NCBI GenBank assembly: GCA_030744625.1
Contig: JASLQF010000014.1
Span: 1-60,456 of the forward strand
Length of the DNA: 60,456 nucleotides
Source of the DNA: Rhodospirillales bacterium
GTDB taxonomy: Bacteria; Pseudomonadota; Alphaproteobacteria; Rhodospirillales; JASLQF01
Direction: 5' to 3'
In this document: positions 27,143 through 34,985 of the stretch, in pieces
Layout: each line of letters begins with the position of its first letter
How positions within the stretch are numbered: the stretch's first letter is position 1
Translations under genes and position numbers: made by a program
The notes under the pieces: generated by a model
What the model saw: only the letters and a program-made list of their open reading frames with translations
Databases searched by the model: none
Told to the model about the DNA's origin: nothing

Positions 27143-27712
27143 ATGCTGGACTCTCTTTTTCTCTCCGGCTGGGGAGCATTTGGAATGGTGCTCTTCCTGC
27201 TCATTCCCTTCCTGTTCGTGTTTTTCTACGTGGTTTTCAGGAAGTCTTTCGTCGATTCGAACCCCGGCACCACGGACGCGAAGAAATATGTGCGCCTGGA
27301 AGGGATGTGGATAGGGCTTGTCGTCCTCGTCTTTGTCGGGGTGAACATCGCCAGCATCGGTTACATGCCCACCGTGTCCACCGCCAAGGCGGCGACGTCC
27401 GGACAGGACATTATCGACGTGAATTTCACGGCCAAGTCCTGGGTCTTCGACTTCGCCGAGGCGACGATCGAAGTCGGACGCCCGGTGCGTTTCTCCGGAA
27501 AAAGCCTGGACACCATGCATGGATTCGCCGTGTACCACCCCAGTGGGAAGGTTCTGTTCACCATGATGCTCATGCCCGGAATGGAAAAGCCCACGTCGCT
27601 CATCCACACATTCACCGAGCCCGGCACCTACACGGTCCGCTGCCTTGAATACTGTGGTATCGCGCACCACGAGATGCGCGACGAGATTGTCGTTATCAAG
27701 GGCACCGGCTGA
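27143..27712 (+). CDS. Heme-copper oxidase subunit II with CuA site
   Basis: 189 residues: two N-terminal hydrophobic segments (about 10-34 and 52-74), then a periplasmic cupredoxin domain. The CuA ligand set is complete. The His lies in 'SLDTMHGFAVYHP', and 'CLEYCGIAHHEM' gives C-x3-C-x3-H-x2-M with the bridging Glu backbone position. It receives electrons from cytochrome c and passes them to subunit I. It is short compared with aa3-type subunit II and resembles the ba3/B-type and CuA-containing NO reductase subunits. It is followed 26 bases later by subunit I, so they form one operon. No subunit III or CcoO/NorC-type heme c subunit is present. Confidence 0.9.
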   Translation: MLDSLFLSGWGAFGMVLFLLIPFLFVFFYVVFRKSFVDSNPGTTDAKKYVRLEGMWIGLVVLVFVGVNIASIGYMPTVSTAKAATSGQDIIDVNFTAKSWVFDFAEATIEVGRPVRFSGKSLDTMHGFAVYHPSGKVLFTMMLMPGMEKPTSLIHTFTEPGTYTVRCLEYCGIAHHEMRDEIVVIKGTG

Positions 27713-27738
27713 CCAGCTTTACAAACGGGGAGTCCACA

Positions 27739-29283
27739 ATGCTTAGCGCGACGAAAATTCTGCGACGCACTCCCGTCTTCAACCGCATGTTCGCCGTCGA
27801 TGAGAGCGACGGGCTGGAGGAAATCAACTCCTGGCCGGCCCTGATGATCGTCACCTCCTTCGTCTGGCTGGCGGTTGCCGGTCTGCTGGGCGTGGCCATG
27901 CCCCTCATCCAGAGGATGGATCTGGGTACTGACCTGTACTACATGGCCCTGACGGCGCATGGGGCGGCCTTGGCGTTTCCGTTCGTCTTCCAGATCATGG
28001 TGGGCATCAGTCTGCACCGTGCCGGCGGCTGCGTGGGAAAACCGGTGTCGGGTTTGCTGCCGGCCTTGATTTACCTGTGCATGAATGTCGGCGCCGCCCT
28101 TCTGACCGTCGCCATTTTGCTGGGCTTCAGCGTCAGCCTTGTCATGATGTACCCGCTGCCCGTCGTCGGCGTGGGAAACGGACAGTGGTCCTACGGTACC
28201 CTCGTGCTCGCCTTCACGGGCATCGGCCTTGTCCTGTTCTCGATGATCGTCTTCTACCCCGTGCAGATGCTGAAAATTATGTTCTTCGGCCAGAAGCGCC
28301 CCGATCTCATCCTTGACGAACGTTCGATCAACGACCCCGGCATGTTGGGGATGGCGCTTGCCGCTCTTGTGCTTCTGATCATGGGTACGCCGTTGCTCAT
28401 CATCGCCACCTACGTCCTGGTGGCGCTGTACGGGATCATCCCGCTTGGCGCCGTTGCCTGGGCGACCGAGCCGGTGGTTTTCCAGTTCGCCTTCTTCACC
28501 TTCGCCCATAACCTGATGGAAGCAATGGCGCTGATGGTGATCAGTGGCGTCTACGCGACGCTCATGCTGTACCTCGCCGACGGCACGCGCCAGCTTTACA
28601 GCAACAGGCTGGCCAATCTGTCCCTGTGGATTCTGCTGCTGACGTCGTTCAGCTCGTTCTTCCACCATTTCATCACCTTGTTCCCCAATTTGCCGGCCAC
28701 GCTCGCCTATCACGGCAATATCATGAGCTGGGGCACGGGGATCGGCGCGGCGCTCAGCATCTTCACCATCCTCGCCACCGCCTGGAAACACGGTTTGAGA
28801 ATGAGCGCCGGTCTGATGACGGTGCTCATGGGTTTCGTGATCTACATCCTCGATGGCGCCAGCGCGGTGGTGACCTCGAACGTGGCCTGGTCCTTCCAGC
28901 TCCACGGCACCATGTGGCAAAGCGGCCATACCATGACCGTTCTGATCGGTGTCTCGGTGATGTGGATGGGAGTGATCTACCATCACTACCCGGTGATGAC
29001 GGGCCGCATGCTCGACGAAAAACTGGGCTATTGGTTTATTTCCCTTTTCACCGTCGGGGCGGTAGGCGCCGCCTTGGTGATGTTGGCCGGCGGCGCCGCA
29101 GGCATGCCGCGCCGGTTCGCCGACTGGGCCCAGGGGGGGTGGATGGTCTATGGCGATCTGATCCAGTTGTTTGGCCTCTTGATGGCCGTGGGACTGGTCC
29201 TGTACGCCGTCAACTTCATGAAATCCCGTCAGATCGACGCGCTTTCGGAGAGCCCCGCCACGGCGCCCGAACCCGCCGAATAA
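27739..29283 (+). CDS. Atypical heme-copper oxidase superfamily subunit I (B-type-like, possible NO reductase)
   Basis: 514 residues, about 12 helices. Recognisable superfamily residues: helix II His74 in 'LTAHGAALAF' (low-spin heme), helix VI His257 in 'FAHNLMEAMAL', helix VII His309-His310 in 'SFFHHFITLFPN', and helix X His397 in 'MWQSGHTMTVLIG'. Compared with ba3-type oxidases (H-P-x-V-Y and W-V-P-G-H-F-H), two changes stand out. The cross-linked Tyr position is Glu261 (H-N-L-M-E), and the second His of the helix X HxH pair is Met399. Glu at that place is a feature of NO reductases, where it helps bind the non-heme metal. The C-terminus is a Pro/Glu/Ala-rich tail. Function as a CuA-type NO reductase is inferred; an unusual O2 reductase is the alternative. 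Confidence 0.85.
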   Translation: MLSATKILRRTPVFNRMFAVDESDGLEEINSWPALMIVTSFVWLAVAGLLGVAMPLIQRMDLGTDLYYMALTAHGAALAFPFVFQIMVGISLHRAGGCVGKPVSGLLPALIYLCMNVGAALLTVAILLGFSVSLVMMYPLPVVGVGNGQWSYGTLVLAFTGIGLVLFSMIVFYPVQMLKIMFFGQKRPDLILDERSINDPGMLGMALAALVLLIMGTPLLIIATYVLVALYGIIPLGAVAWATEPVVFQFAFFTFAHNLMEAMALMVISGVYATLMLYLADGTRQLYSNRLANLSLWILLLTSFSSFFHHFITLFPNLPATLAYHGNIMSWGTGIGAALSIFTILATAWKHGLRMSAGLMTVLMGFVIYILDGASAVVTSNVAWSFQLHGTMWQSGHTMTVLIGVSVMWMGVIYHHYPVMTGRMLDEKLGYWFISLFTVGAVGAALVMLAGGAAGMPRRFADWAQGGWMVYGDLIQLFGLLMAVGLVLYAVNFMKSRQIDALSESPATAPEPAE

Positions 29284-29306
29284 TGCACTGGCCACAGGCG
29301 CCGTAA

Positions 29307-30977
29307 TCACCCGGCCCGCCACTCCTCCACCCACAGCGTCGAGGGGTCCTGGTGGCCGGTGGGCTCGACGCCCTCGAGCCACCTGGGCAGCACGTAGGGG
29401 TTGGCGCGAAAATAGAGCGGGATGACGGGCAGCTCGCGGGCGTAGATCCGCTGGATGCGGCGCCACAGGGCGCGGCGCTTTTCCCGGTCCAGTTCGACCT
29501 CGATCTTGTCGATCAGCTCGTCCATCTCGGGGTTCTTGAAGCCTGAGTAGTTCTGGCCCGCGAAGTTGTTGCCGGGGCTCGGGATATGGGCCGAATGCAG
29601 CGTCGAGCGCGGCACGCTTTCAGGGGCGCTGATCCAGGCGTACATGGCGAGGCCGGTGAACTTGCGCTCGGTCACCGTCTCGCCGAAGAAGACCCGCGCC
29701 GGCTGGTTGCGGACGCGCACGTCGATGCCGAGCTTCTTCCACTGGCTTTGCAGCACCTGCTGCACCAGCTCGCGCGAACGGTTGCCCGCCGTGGTCATGA
29801 TCTCCAGGGTCAGGCGCTGGCCCTTTTTGTTGGTGCGCGCCCCCTGGCGCGTGGCGCGCCATCCCGCTTCGCGCAGCAGCCGCTTCGCCGTATTGGGTGC
29901 GTAGTCGTATTTGGGGATGTCGTCGGCGGCCACCCAGTCGAGCGGGCTGACCGGTGAGTGGGCCACCGGCTGGCGCCCGGCGAAGAGCTGGCGGCTGATG
30001 GCGGCGCGGTCGATGCCGTGAACCAGGGCCCGGCGCACGCGCCCGTCGGCGAGGATGGGATTGTCCAGATTGAGGTCGATGTGCTCGTAGATGAGCCCTG
30101 GTTTATAGATGAACCGAAAGCGCCGTCCGTGGCGGCGTTCCAGGGCCAGGGCCTGGTCCAGGGTGAGGCCGAGCTCACCGGCGATCATGTCGATGGCGCC
30201 GGACAAGAGGTTGGCCTCGAGCGCCGCCGTGTTGCCGATGACGCGCACCACGATGCGCCTGAAATGGGGCTTCTCCCCCCACCAGGTGGGGTTGGGCTCG
30301 AGCACCACGTGCGATCCCGCCACCACTTCGGCGATCAGGTAGGGCCCGAAGTAGAGCCCCTCGTTGGTGGTGTCGGTATCGAAGGCCGTGCGGTTCTTGT
30401 AGTTGGCCGCATCGGCGAAGGGCTGGCGTTCGAGGTGCTCCGGCAACAGCCCGAAACCGTTGATGGCGTTGTATTGGAAGGTGAGCTTGTCGAAGTGCAT
30501 GGTGAAGGTCTTGTCGTCGACCACGTCGATGGCATGGAGGCTGCGGTAAAGCTCCATGTCGCCGACGCCGGTCCGCGGGTGGCGGCCGACCTTCCAGGTG
30601 AAGACCACGTCGGCGCTGGTTATGGGTGCGCCGTCGCCCCACCTTGCATCGGGACGGATGGTGTAGGTGACGGCGATGCCGCGCTTACCTTTGGGCGTGC
30701 GCTCGGGCACGGCGCGGCCGTTCTCGATGGTGGGCAACTCGGTGCACAGCATGCACACCAGCCGCCAGTCCTTGTCGTAGGCGGTGAACGGGCGCCGCGT
30801 CATGGCCAGCACGTAGGTCTTGGCCATCATGGCGTCGATGTTGGGATGGAAGGTGGACGGGAACTGGGTGATGCCGATGACCAGCTCGTCCTTGCCCGCC
30901 TCGGCCGTGGCCGGCGCCGGTGCCGTGCCCACCGACAGGCCGAAGAGCACTGCCAGCGCCGCCGCAAACCTTCCCAT
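29307..30977 (-). CDS. Peptide/nickel-type ABC transporter substrate-binding protein (SBP family 5)
   Basis: 556 residues with a Sec signal peptide ('MGRFAAALAVLFGLSVG' then '...PATAEA'). SBP_5 marks: 'DELVIGITQFPSTFHPNID', 'VTYTIRPDARWGDGAPITSADVVFTWK', and 'RVRRALVHGIDRAAISRQLF'. The periplasmic protein would deliver a peptide-like or other solute. ATG 30977 has GAGGG upstream. It is in the same orientation as the permease/ATPase genes at 18677-22630, and is the only such SBP in the window. A natural SBP-D-F-B-C operon seems to be interrupted by the 23-29 kb region. Confidence 0.92.
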   Translation of the reverse strand: MGRFAAALAVLFGLSVGTAPAPATAEAGKDELVIGITQFPSTFHPNIDAMMAKTYVLAMTRRPFTAYDKDWRLVCMLCTELPTIENGRAVPERTPKGKRGIAVTYTIRPDARWGDGAPITSADVVFTWKVGRHPRTGVGDMELYRSLHAIDVVDDKTFTMHFDKLTFQYNAINGFGLLPEHLERQPFADAANYKNRTAFDTDTTNEGLYFGPYLIAEVVAGSHVVLEPNPTWWGEKPHFRRIVVRVIGNTAALEANLLSGAIDMIAGELGLTLDQALALERRHGRRFRFIYKPGLIYEHIDLNLDNPILADGRVRRALVHGIDRAAISRQLFAGRQPVAHSPVSPLDWVAADDIPKYDYAPNTAKRLLREAGWRATRQGARTNKKGQRLTLEIMTTAGNRSRELVQQVLQSQWKKLGIDVRVRNQPARVFFGETVTERKFTGLAMYAWISAPESVPRSTLHSAHIPSPGNNFAGQNYSGFKNPEMDELIDKIEVELDREKRRALWRRIQRIYARELPVIPLYFRANPYVLPRWLEGVEPTGHQDPSTLWVEEWRAG

Positions 30978-31214
30978 CGCGTCCCTCGACCACTGTAAAG
31001 ACGGCCGATCCTAACACCGATCGGCGGCCTTCGTCAGGGGAGGGGGCGCATGGGAGCCCGCCGGCTCAGTCCTTGTGGGCCGGCGTTCCCGCGGCGTGGT
31101 GGTGCCCGACCTCCTTGGCGTGGGCCTTGGGCGCCTTTGCCGTATTGACCAATATCAAGGAGGCGCCGGGCCCCTTGGATCGCTCCCGCCGGGTCGGTAA
31201 GATCGCGGCGAACT
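30978..31214. promoter_or_regulatory. Upstream region of the SBP gene
   Basis: About 240 bases between the SBP start and a MITE-like element. It includes the CRP/FNR-type box at 31145-31158. A minus-strand open frame across it ends in a His-rich tail near 31066, but it has no start of its own and runs in from the mobile element. I do not call it a gene. Confidence 0.4.
31145..31158. promoter_or_regulatory. CRP/FNR-type box, TTGAC-N4-ATCAA
   Basis: TTGACCAATATCAA fits the FNR/DNR/NNR consensus in both half-sites. It lies about 170 bases upstream of the SBP gene (minus strand) and about 400 bases upstream of the metallo-hydrolase gene, from which it is separated by MITE-like element 2. Confidence 0.5.
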
Positions 31215-31216
31215 TA

Positions 31217-31482
31217 GAGCCTATCCGAATAACTGGAGGCGGTTGTGATGAGACCAAATCAGGAAGGCCGCAAGGCGCCGCTTCGCCGGCGATGCCGGCG
31301 CATCGGCAAGAAGCGGCAACGCCGCGGAGGCCTGATTTGGTCCACCCATGGGGCGTCTCTCCTTGACCCGTGGACGGCGTCGGATGCTGCTTGTGATGGG
31401 GCCTTCCATCACGGCGCTCCATCCTCCTCGCCACGGGGCAAGGAGAGACGTCACAACCGCCTCCAGTTATTCGGATAGGCTC
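31217..31482. mobile_element. MITE-like element 2 (266 bp, long inverted repeats, nested hairpins)
   Basis: Exact 36-base inverted ends at 31213-31248 and 31451-31486. The element proper starts GAGCCTATCCGAATAACTGG and ends with its complement, flanked by TA (31215-31216, 31483-31484). It has no transposase. Internal perfect pairings: 31252-31263 with 31331-31342 (12 bp); 31354-31365 with 31439-31450 (12 bp, continued by 7 of 8 more); and 31393-31399 with 31406-31412 (7 bp). It can thus fold into a stem with two inner arms. A 27-base core (31284-31310) is shared with element 1. Confidence 0.78.
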
Positions 31483-31555
31483 TAAGGATCGAAAGCCGGG
31501 CCACCACCGAGGCTGGCGAATTTCCTCGATGGTTGGACGCTAGGAGCGCCATCGA

Positions 31556-32404
31556 ATGCCCGAACTTCCCATGATCAAGTACTTCGGGTGGTCGAACCTT
31601 TCCCTCGAGACGGAGCACGGCGTGCTCTTTTTCGATCCCTTTTTCCGCCGTTATTGCGGCGCCCAGTGGTACGGGATCGAGGACTTCGCCAAGGCGTCGG
31701 TAGTCTGCGTTACCCATGGACACGAGGAGCATTACCTGGATGTGTCGGCGGTGGCCGAGCGCAGCGGCGCGACGGTGGTTTCGTCGGCGGCGGTCTGCAA
31801 CTATCTGCACTGGAGGAGCCGCATTCCGCGCCACAAACTGGTTGCCGTCGGCATCGGTGAAACCGTCGAGGTTTCGGGCTTCCGGATATCCACGTTCGAG
31901 TGGCGCCACCGCGACATCAACATCTACAAGGCTGTCTTGAACGCCATCTTCCGAGGCAATGCCACGCAGCTCAAGTGGGTGTGGAGCAGCGTCACCAAGG
32001 CCCCGTTCTACGCGCCATACGTCGGCTTTCATGTCGAGCTGCCGGACGGCACGACGGTGATGAACTACAACGAGGGCTTCAACTCCAAGATGACCGACCG
32101 GGAAATCCAGGAGCTCGGCCGGCGCCTGAGGACGGACGTCCTCCTCGGCGGGATGCAGCTCCACTTCACCGGGGATGTGGCGCGCGGCGTCGCCGCCCTG
32201 GGGCCGGAAAAGGTGGTTCTTTACCCGCCTCACGATAAGTTTCACGGAATGATGAACGTCGATTCGGCGCCGTGGTCGGCCTTCGCGGACGCCGTCCGCG
32301 GGGTGGCGCCGCAAGCCACCGTGGTGGTGGCCGAGCCCGGCACCGAGATCGGCGTCGGCAGCGGCACGGTTGCCAGGACGCCGGTCACGGTGGCGGTGAC
32401 GTAG
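31556..32404 (+). CDS. MBL-fold metallo-hydrolase (UlaG-like)
   Basis: 282 residues of metallo-beta-lactamase fold. The first metal motif reads 'THGHEEHYLD' (residues 53-62), that is H-x-H-x-E-H. The usual Asp of HxHxDH is replaced by Glu. Later motifs are 'GFHVELPDGTTVMNYNEGFN' and 'VLYPPHDKFHGM'. Such cytosolic UlaG-like enzymes act on lactones, phosphodiesters or N-acyl lipids; the substrate here is unknown. It lies between MITE-like element 2 and a solo copy of the same terminal sequence (32421-32437), so it may have been moved or bracketed by these ends. Confidence 0.82.
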   Translation: MPELPMIKYFGWSNLSLETEHGVLFFDPFFRRYCGAQWYGIEDFAKASVVCVTHGHEEHYLDVSAVAERSGATVVSSAAVCNYLHWRSRIPRHKLVAVGIGETVEVSGFRISTFEWRHRDINIYKAVLNAIFRGNATQLKWVWSSVTKAPFYAPYVGFHVELPDGTTVMNYNEGFNSKMTDREIQELGRRLRTDVLLGGMQLHFTGDVARGVAALGPEKVVLYPPHDKFHGMMNVDSAPWSAFADAVRGVAPQATVVVAEPGTEIGVGSGTVARTPVTVAVT

Positions 32405-32420
32405 TTCCGCGTCCGATCCG

Positions 32421-32437
32421 GTTATTCGGATAGGCTC
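32421..32437. repeat. Solo terminal repeat of MITE-like element 2
   Basis: GTTATTCGGATAGGCTC matches the right end of the 31217-31482 element, in the same orientation. It is followed by TTA rather than TAA. No matching left end is visible nearby. It starts 17 bases after the metallo-hydrolase stop codon. Confidence 0.65.
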
Positions 32438-32460
32438 TTAAACCAACGGCCCGACCGCCC

Positions 32461-33009
32461 TCACAGGCCCGTCGCGATTCTCGCCATGACGACGATGATG
32501 GCGACCTGCAGCGTGGCTTGCGAGGCGATGACCCAGACGTAGGTGCGCATCCAGCTGCCGATGAGCGCCATGTCGGGCTGCGGTTTCTGGAACTGGAACA
32601 GCACGCGCAAGTTGGTCGGCAGCAGGATTCCCAGGCCCTGTATGGTGAGGACGGTGACGATCACCAGCGTCGCGACGATCCACCAGAACTCCGGGTATGG
32701 CAGGTCGAAATAGCCCCTCCGCTCGGCCAGGAACCACCCGGCCGTCGTCGTCACGACGGACAGCGTCGGCATCAGGAACAGCATCTTGGGCATCAGCCGC
32801 GTGATGATGGCGCGCCGGCTGTCGAGGTCCACGCGGCGGATTATCGGACCCATGACGAACCCCATGAACAGGTCGATCCCGGTCCACAGCACCCCAGCCA
32901 GCACGTGGACGAAATTCAGAAACCACAGCCCGCCGTCGAGGATGGCGGCAACCATGACGGCGAGGGCGAGGCCGACCCAGACGAGATTACGCAACCGGAT
33001 AAGCGACAC
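32461..33009 (-). CDS. Four-helix inner-membrane protein (DUF2269-like)
   Basis: About 182 residues with four hydrophobic segments (roughly 8-30, 35-56, 112-132 and 155-178 from the GTG start). 'LWFLNFVHVLAGVLWTGIDLFMGFVMGP' resembles DUF2269/CopD-like membrane proteins with His-containing helices that may bind heme. The start is uncertain: GTG 33009, or TTG 33033 overlapping the upstream stop. No ATG occurs before the first helix. It directly follows the YeeE/YedE gene and is probably co-translated with it, as the last gene of the sulfur cluster. Confidence 0.65.
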   Translation of the reverse strand: MSLIRLRNLVWVGLALAVMVAAILDGGLWFLNFVHVLAGVLWTGIDLFMGFVMGPIIRRVDLDSRRAIITRLMPKMLFLMPTLSVVTTTAGWFLAERRGYFDLPYPEFWWIVATLVIVTVLTIQGLGILLPTNLRVLFQFQKPQPDMALIGSWMRTYVWVIASQATLQVAIIVVMARIATGL

Positions 33010-33029
33010 CGGCGCGGCATCGGGGGGCG

Positions 33030-34241
33030 TCAAGGCGAACCGGAAGCGAACAGGCGCCGGCCGTCCATGCCGAACAAGGGGCGCAGGTAGACGCCGACCA
33101 CGTTGCCGGGGATGGCCATGAGGATCCACACCCAGCCGTGCAGGCTGGTCGAGGCGACGCCGCTGAAAAAGGCGCCGATGTTGCACCCGTACGCGAGGCG
33201 CGCACCATACCCCATCAACAGCCCGCCGATGACGATCGACGTCAACGACGCCACCAGGGTGGCGCGCGGCAGGCGCATGGCGGCCCCCGCCTTGCCGGCC
33301 AGCGAAGCGGCCCCAAGGGCGCCCAGCACGATTCCGAAGTTGATGACCGAAATGTTGTCGAGCAGGAGCGAGCGCATCAGCGCCTTCTCCTGGAAGCCGC
33401 CGGTCCAGAACGGGCTGGTCAGGGGGTCCCAGCCGAGGAACACCGCCACCTTGGCGGCCCACAGCCCAAACGCCCAGGTGATCGTCCAGGCGTGGCCGGC
33501 GACCAGCAGCACCGCCCAGTTGAGAGCGGCCAGCAGCGCCGCGCTGAAGAGCAGCGGCCAGGGGCCGTGCAACAGGCGCCGCCAGGAGAATTCCCCATCC
33601 CACCACAGCGACTTCTTGAAGGTCCCTCCCGACGTCCTGAGAATCAAGAAGATCAGCCCCAGGACGCCGAGCTGGATGGGCAGGGCAAGCTCGTAGCCCA
33701 GGGTCTCGGCAAGCGAGATCGATCCGAGCTCCGGCAGTTCCCACCACCAGTCCATGTGCAGGCTCGCCCAGAAGGCCCCGGTGCAGAAGAAGGCGAGCAC
33801 CAGGATCATGCGCAGGTTGCCGCCGCCCGCCGCGAACAGCGTGCCCGACGCGCAGCCGCTGCCGAGCTGCATGCCGATGCCGAACACGAAGGCGCCGAGC
33901 GCCATGGAAATGCCCACCGGGGCCACGGCGCCGCCGGCACCATGACCGAAGGCCTCGCCCTGGGCCAGGATCGGCGCGAACAGGACCGTCGCCGCCGCCA
34001 GCATGACGAGCTGCGCGGTGACGCCCGAAATATCGCCTTCGACGATCACCTGGCGGTAGGCGCCGGTGAAGCCGAAGGCGGCGTGATAGAGGGCGACGCC
34101 GAGCCCGAGGCCGATGAGCAGCAACAGCGAATGCTTGGGGCTGAATGTCAGCAGATGGACGAACAGGGCCGCCGCGACGACCAGCGCAATGACCAGGACC
34201 GGTCGTTGCACGCGGGGGAAGGCGAGGGCTGCGGTGGTCAC
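33030..34241 (-). CDS. YeeE/YedE family sulfur (thiosulfate) transporter, full length
   Basis: 403 residues, about 10-12 helices. It has two family signatures with conserved cysteines: 'GIGMQLGSGCASGTLFAAGGG' in the first half and 'GARLAYGCNIGAFFSGVAS' in the second. YeeE (TsuA) passes thiosulfate across the inner membrane through a line of such cysteines and works with TusA-like proteins. The GTG at 34241 has AGGGAG eight bases upstream and is preferred over the frame extending to 34286. It lies about 90 bases after the cytochrome c gene on the same strand, in the sulfur cluster. Confidence 0.87.
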   Translation of the reverse strand: MTTAALAFPRVQRPVLVIALVVAAALFVHLLTFSPKHSLLLLIGLGLGVALYHAAFGFTGAYRQVIVEGDISGVTAQLVMLAAATVLFAPILAQGEAFGHGAGGAVAPVGISMALGAFVFGIGMQLGSGCASGTLFAAGGGNLRMILVLAFFCTGAFWASLHMDWWWELPELGSISLAETLGYELALPIQLGVLGLIFLILRTSGGTFKKSLWWDGEFSWRRLLHGPWPLLFSAALLAALNWAVLLVAGHAWTITWAFGLWAAKVAVFLGWDPLTSPFWTGGFQEKALMRSLLLDNISVINFGIVLGALGAASLAGKAGAAMRLPRATLVASLTSIVIGGLLMGYGARLAYGCNIGAFFSGVASTSLHGWVWILMAIPGNVVGVYLRPLFGMDGRRLFASGSP

Positions 34242-34332
34242 GGTACTGTCTCCCTGAGCATGTTTCACGAAAAGCCAATGTACCACCGGCCCCGGCGCTT
34301 AGAAAGGCGGCGCGGAGCCGGCGAAAGGCGCT

Positions 34333-34974
34333 TCAGTCCTTGGGCGCGCCTTGCCGGTAGAAGGCGATGAGGCTGGCCATCTCCTCGTCGCTCAGGGGAT
34401 TTTGCAGGGACATGAGGTTGTCGCCGCGCACGCCGGCGACGAGGCGGGCGGCGAATTCCCCGGCCGGCAGGGCGCGTGTCCGTTCGAACAGGTTGAAGGC
34501 GGGGCGCGGCGTCTCCAGGTCCGGGGCGTCGTGGCAGCCGGCGCAAATGTCCTGGTGGATTTGGCGGCCGCGGCCGAGGCGCGCCGGCGTCGCCGTGGCC
34601 GGTAGGATGCCCGTCGCATCGAACGGATAGAGACGCGCCAGCGCGCCAAGGCCCTTGGCGAGGCCGAGCCCGTCGCCCCTCTCGAGGGCCGCCCGCAAAC
34701 TCCCCACCGCGTCCGGTGGGGCGGGGCCGAGGCGCGGATTTTCCTGGCCGGCGAGGCGGATCAGGAGGCCGAGCGTCGACAGGCCGCCACCAAGGCGGGC
34801 CCGCAGGCCACGCTTGTGCACCTCGGCGGTGGCGGGGTCGAGAAGCGCGTGGGCGTCGCCCTCCATGACCGCGATGTCGGCGGCCAAGCGCCGGGCGTGC
34901 TCGCCGCCCGCCCCGGCGGCGGCGCAAACGAGGACCGCGAGGCCGACGGCCGCGCCGAGTCCCCGGAACCCCAT
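34333..34974 (-). CDS. Periplasmic c-type cytochrome
   Basis: About 213 residues. Signal peptide or anchor ('MGFRGLGAAVGLAVLVCAA'), a helical N-terminal half without heme, then one CxxCH site 'ICAGCHDAP' (first Cys about residue 144). The axial Met is probably in 'GDNLMSLQNPLSDEEMASLIAFY'. This is a monoheme class I cytochrome with an unusual 120-residue N-terminal helical domain. Its place between sulfurtransferase and transporter genes suggests it takes electrons from sulfur-compound oxidation. The SD is weak. Confidence 0.8.
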   Translation of the reverse strand: MGFRGLGAAVGLAVLVCAAAGAGGEHARRLAADIAVMEGDAHALLDPATAEVHKRGLRARLGGGLSTLGLLIRLAGQENPRLGPAPPDAVGSLRAALERGDGLGLAKGLGALARLYPFDATGILPATATPARLGRGRQIHQDICAGCHDAPDLETPRPAFNLFERTRALPAGEFAARLVAGVRGDNLMSLQNPLSDEEMASLIAFYRQGAPKD

Positions 34975-34985
34975 CCCGGCGCCGG

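Noticed and set aside
27739..29283. Identity as cbb3-type CcoN
   Set aside because: No CcoO/CcoP genes follow, and subunit II has CuA, which cbb3 oxidases lack. The H-N after helix VI is shared with CcoN but the rest fits B-type.
31066..31434. Minus-strand open frame of about 120 codons ending in a His-rich tail
   Set aside because: It starts inside the MITE-like element and crosses its inverted repeat and an FNR-type box; it has no SD and no protein family resemblance.
34255..34275. parS-like sequence (ATGTTTCACGAAAAG)
   Set aside because: Only one half of the TGTTTCACGTGAAACA palindrome is present; the other half is missing.
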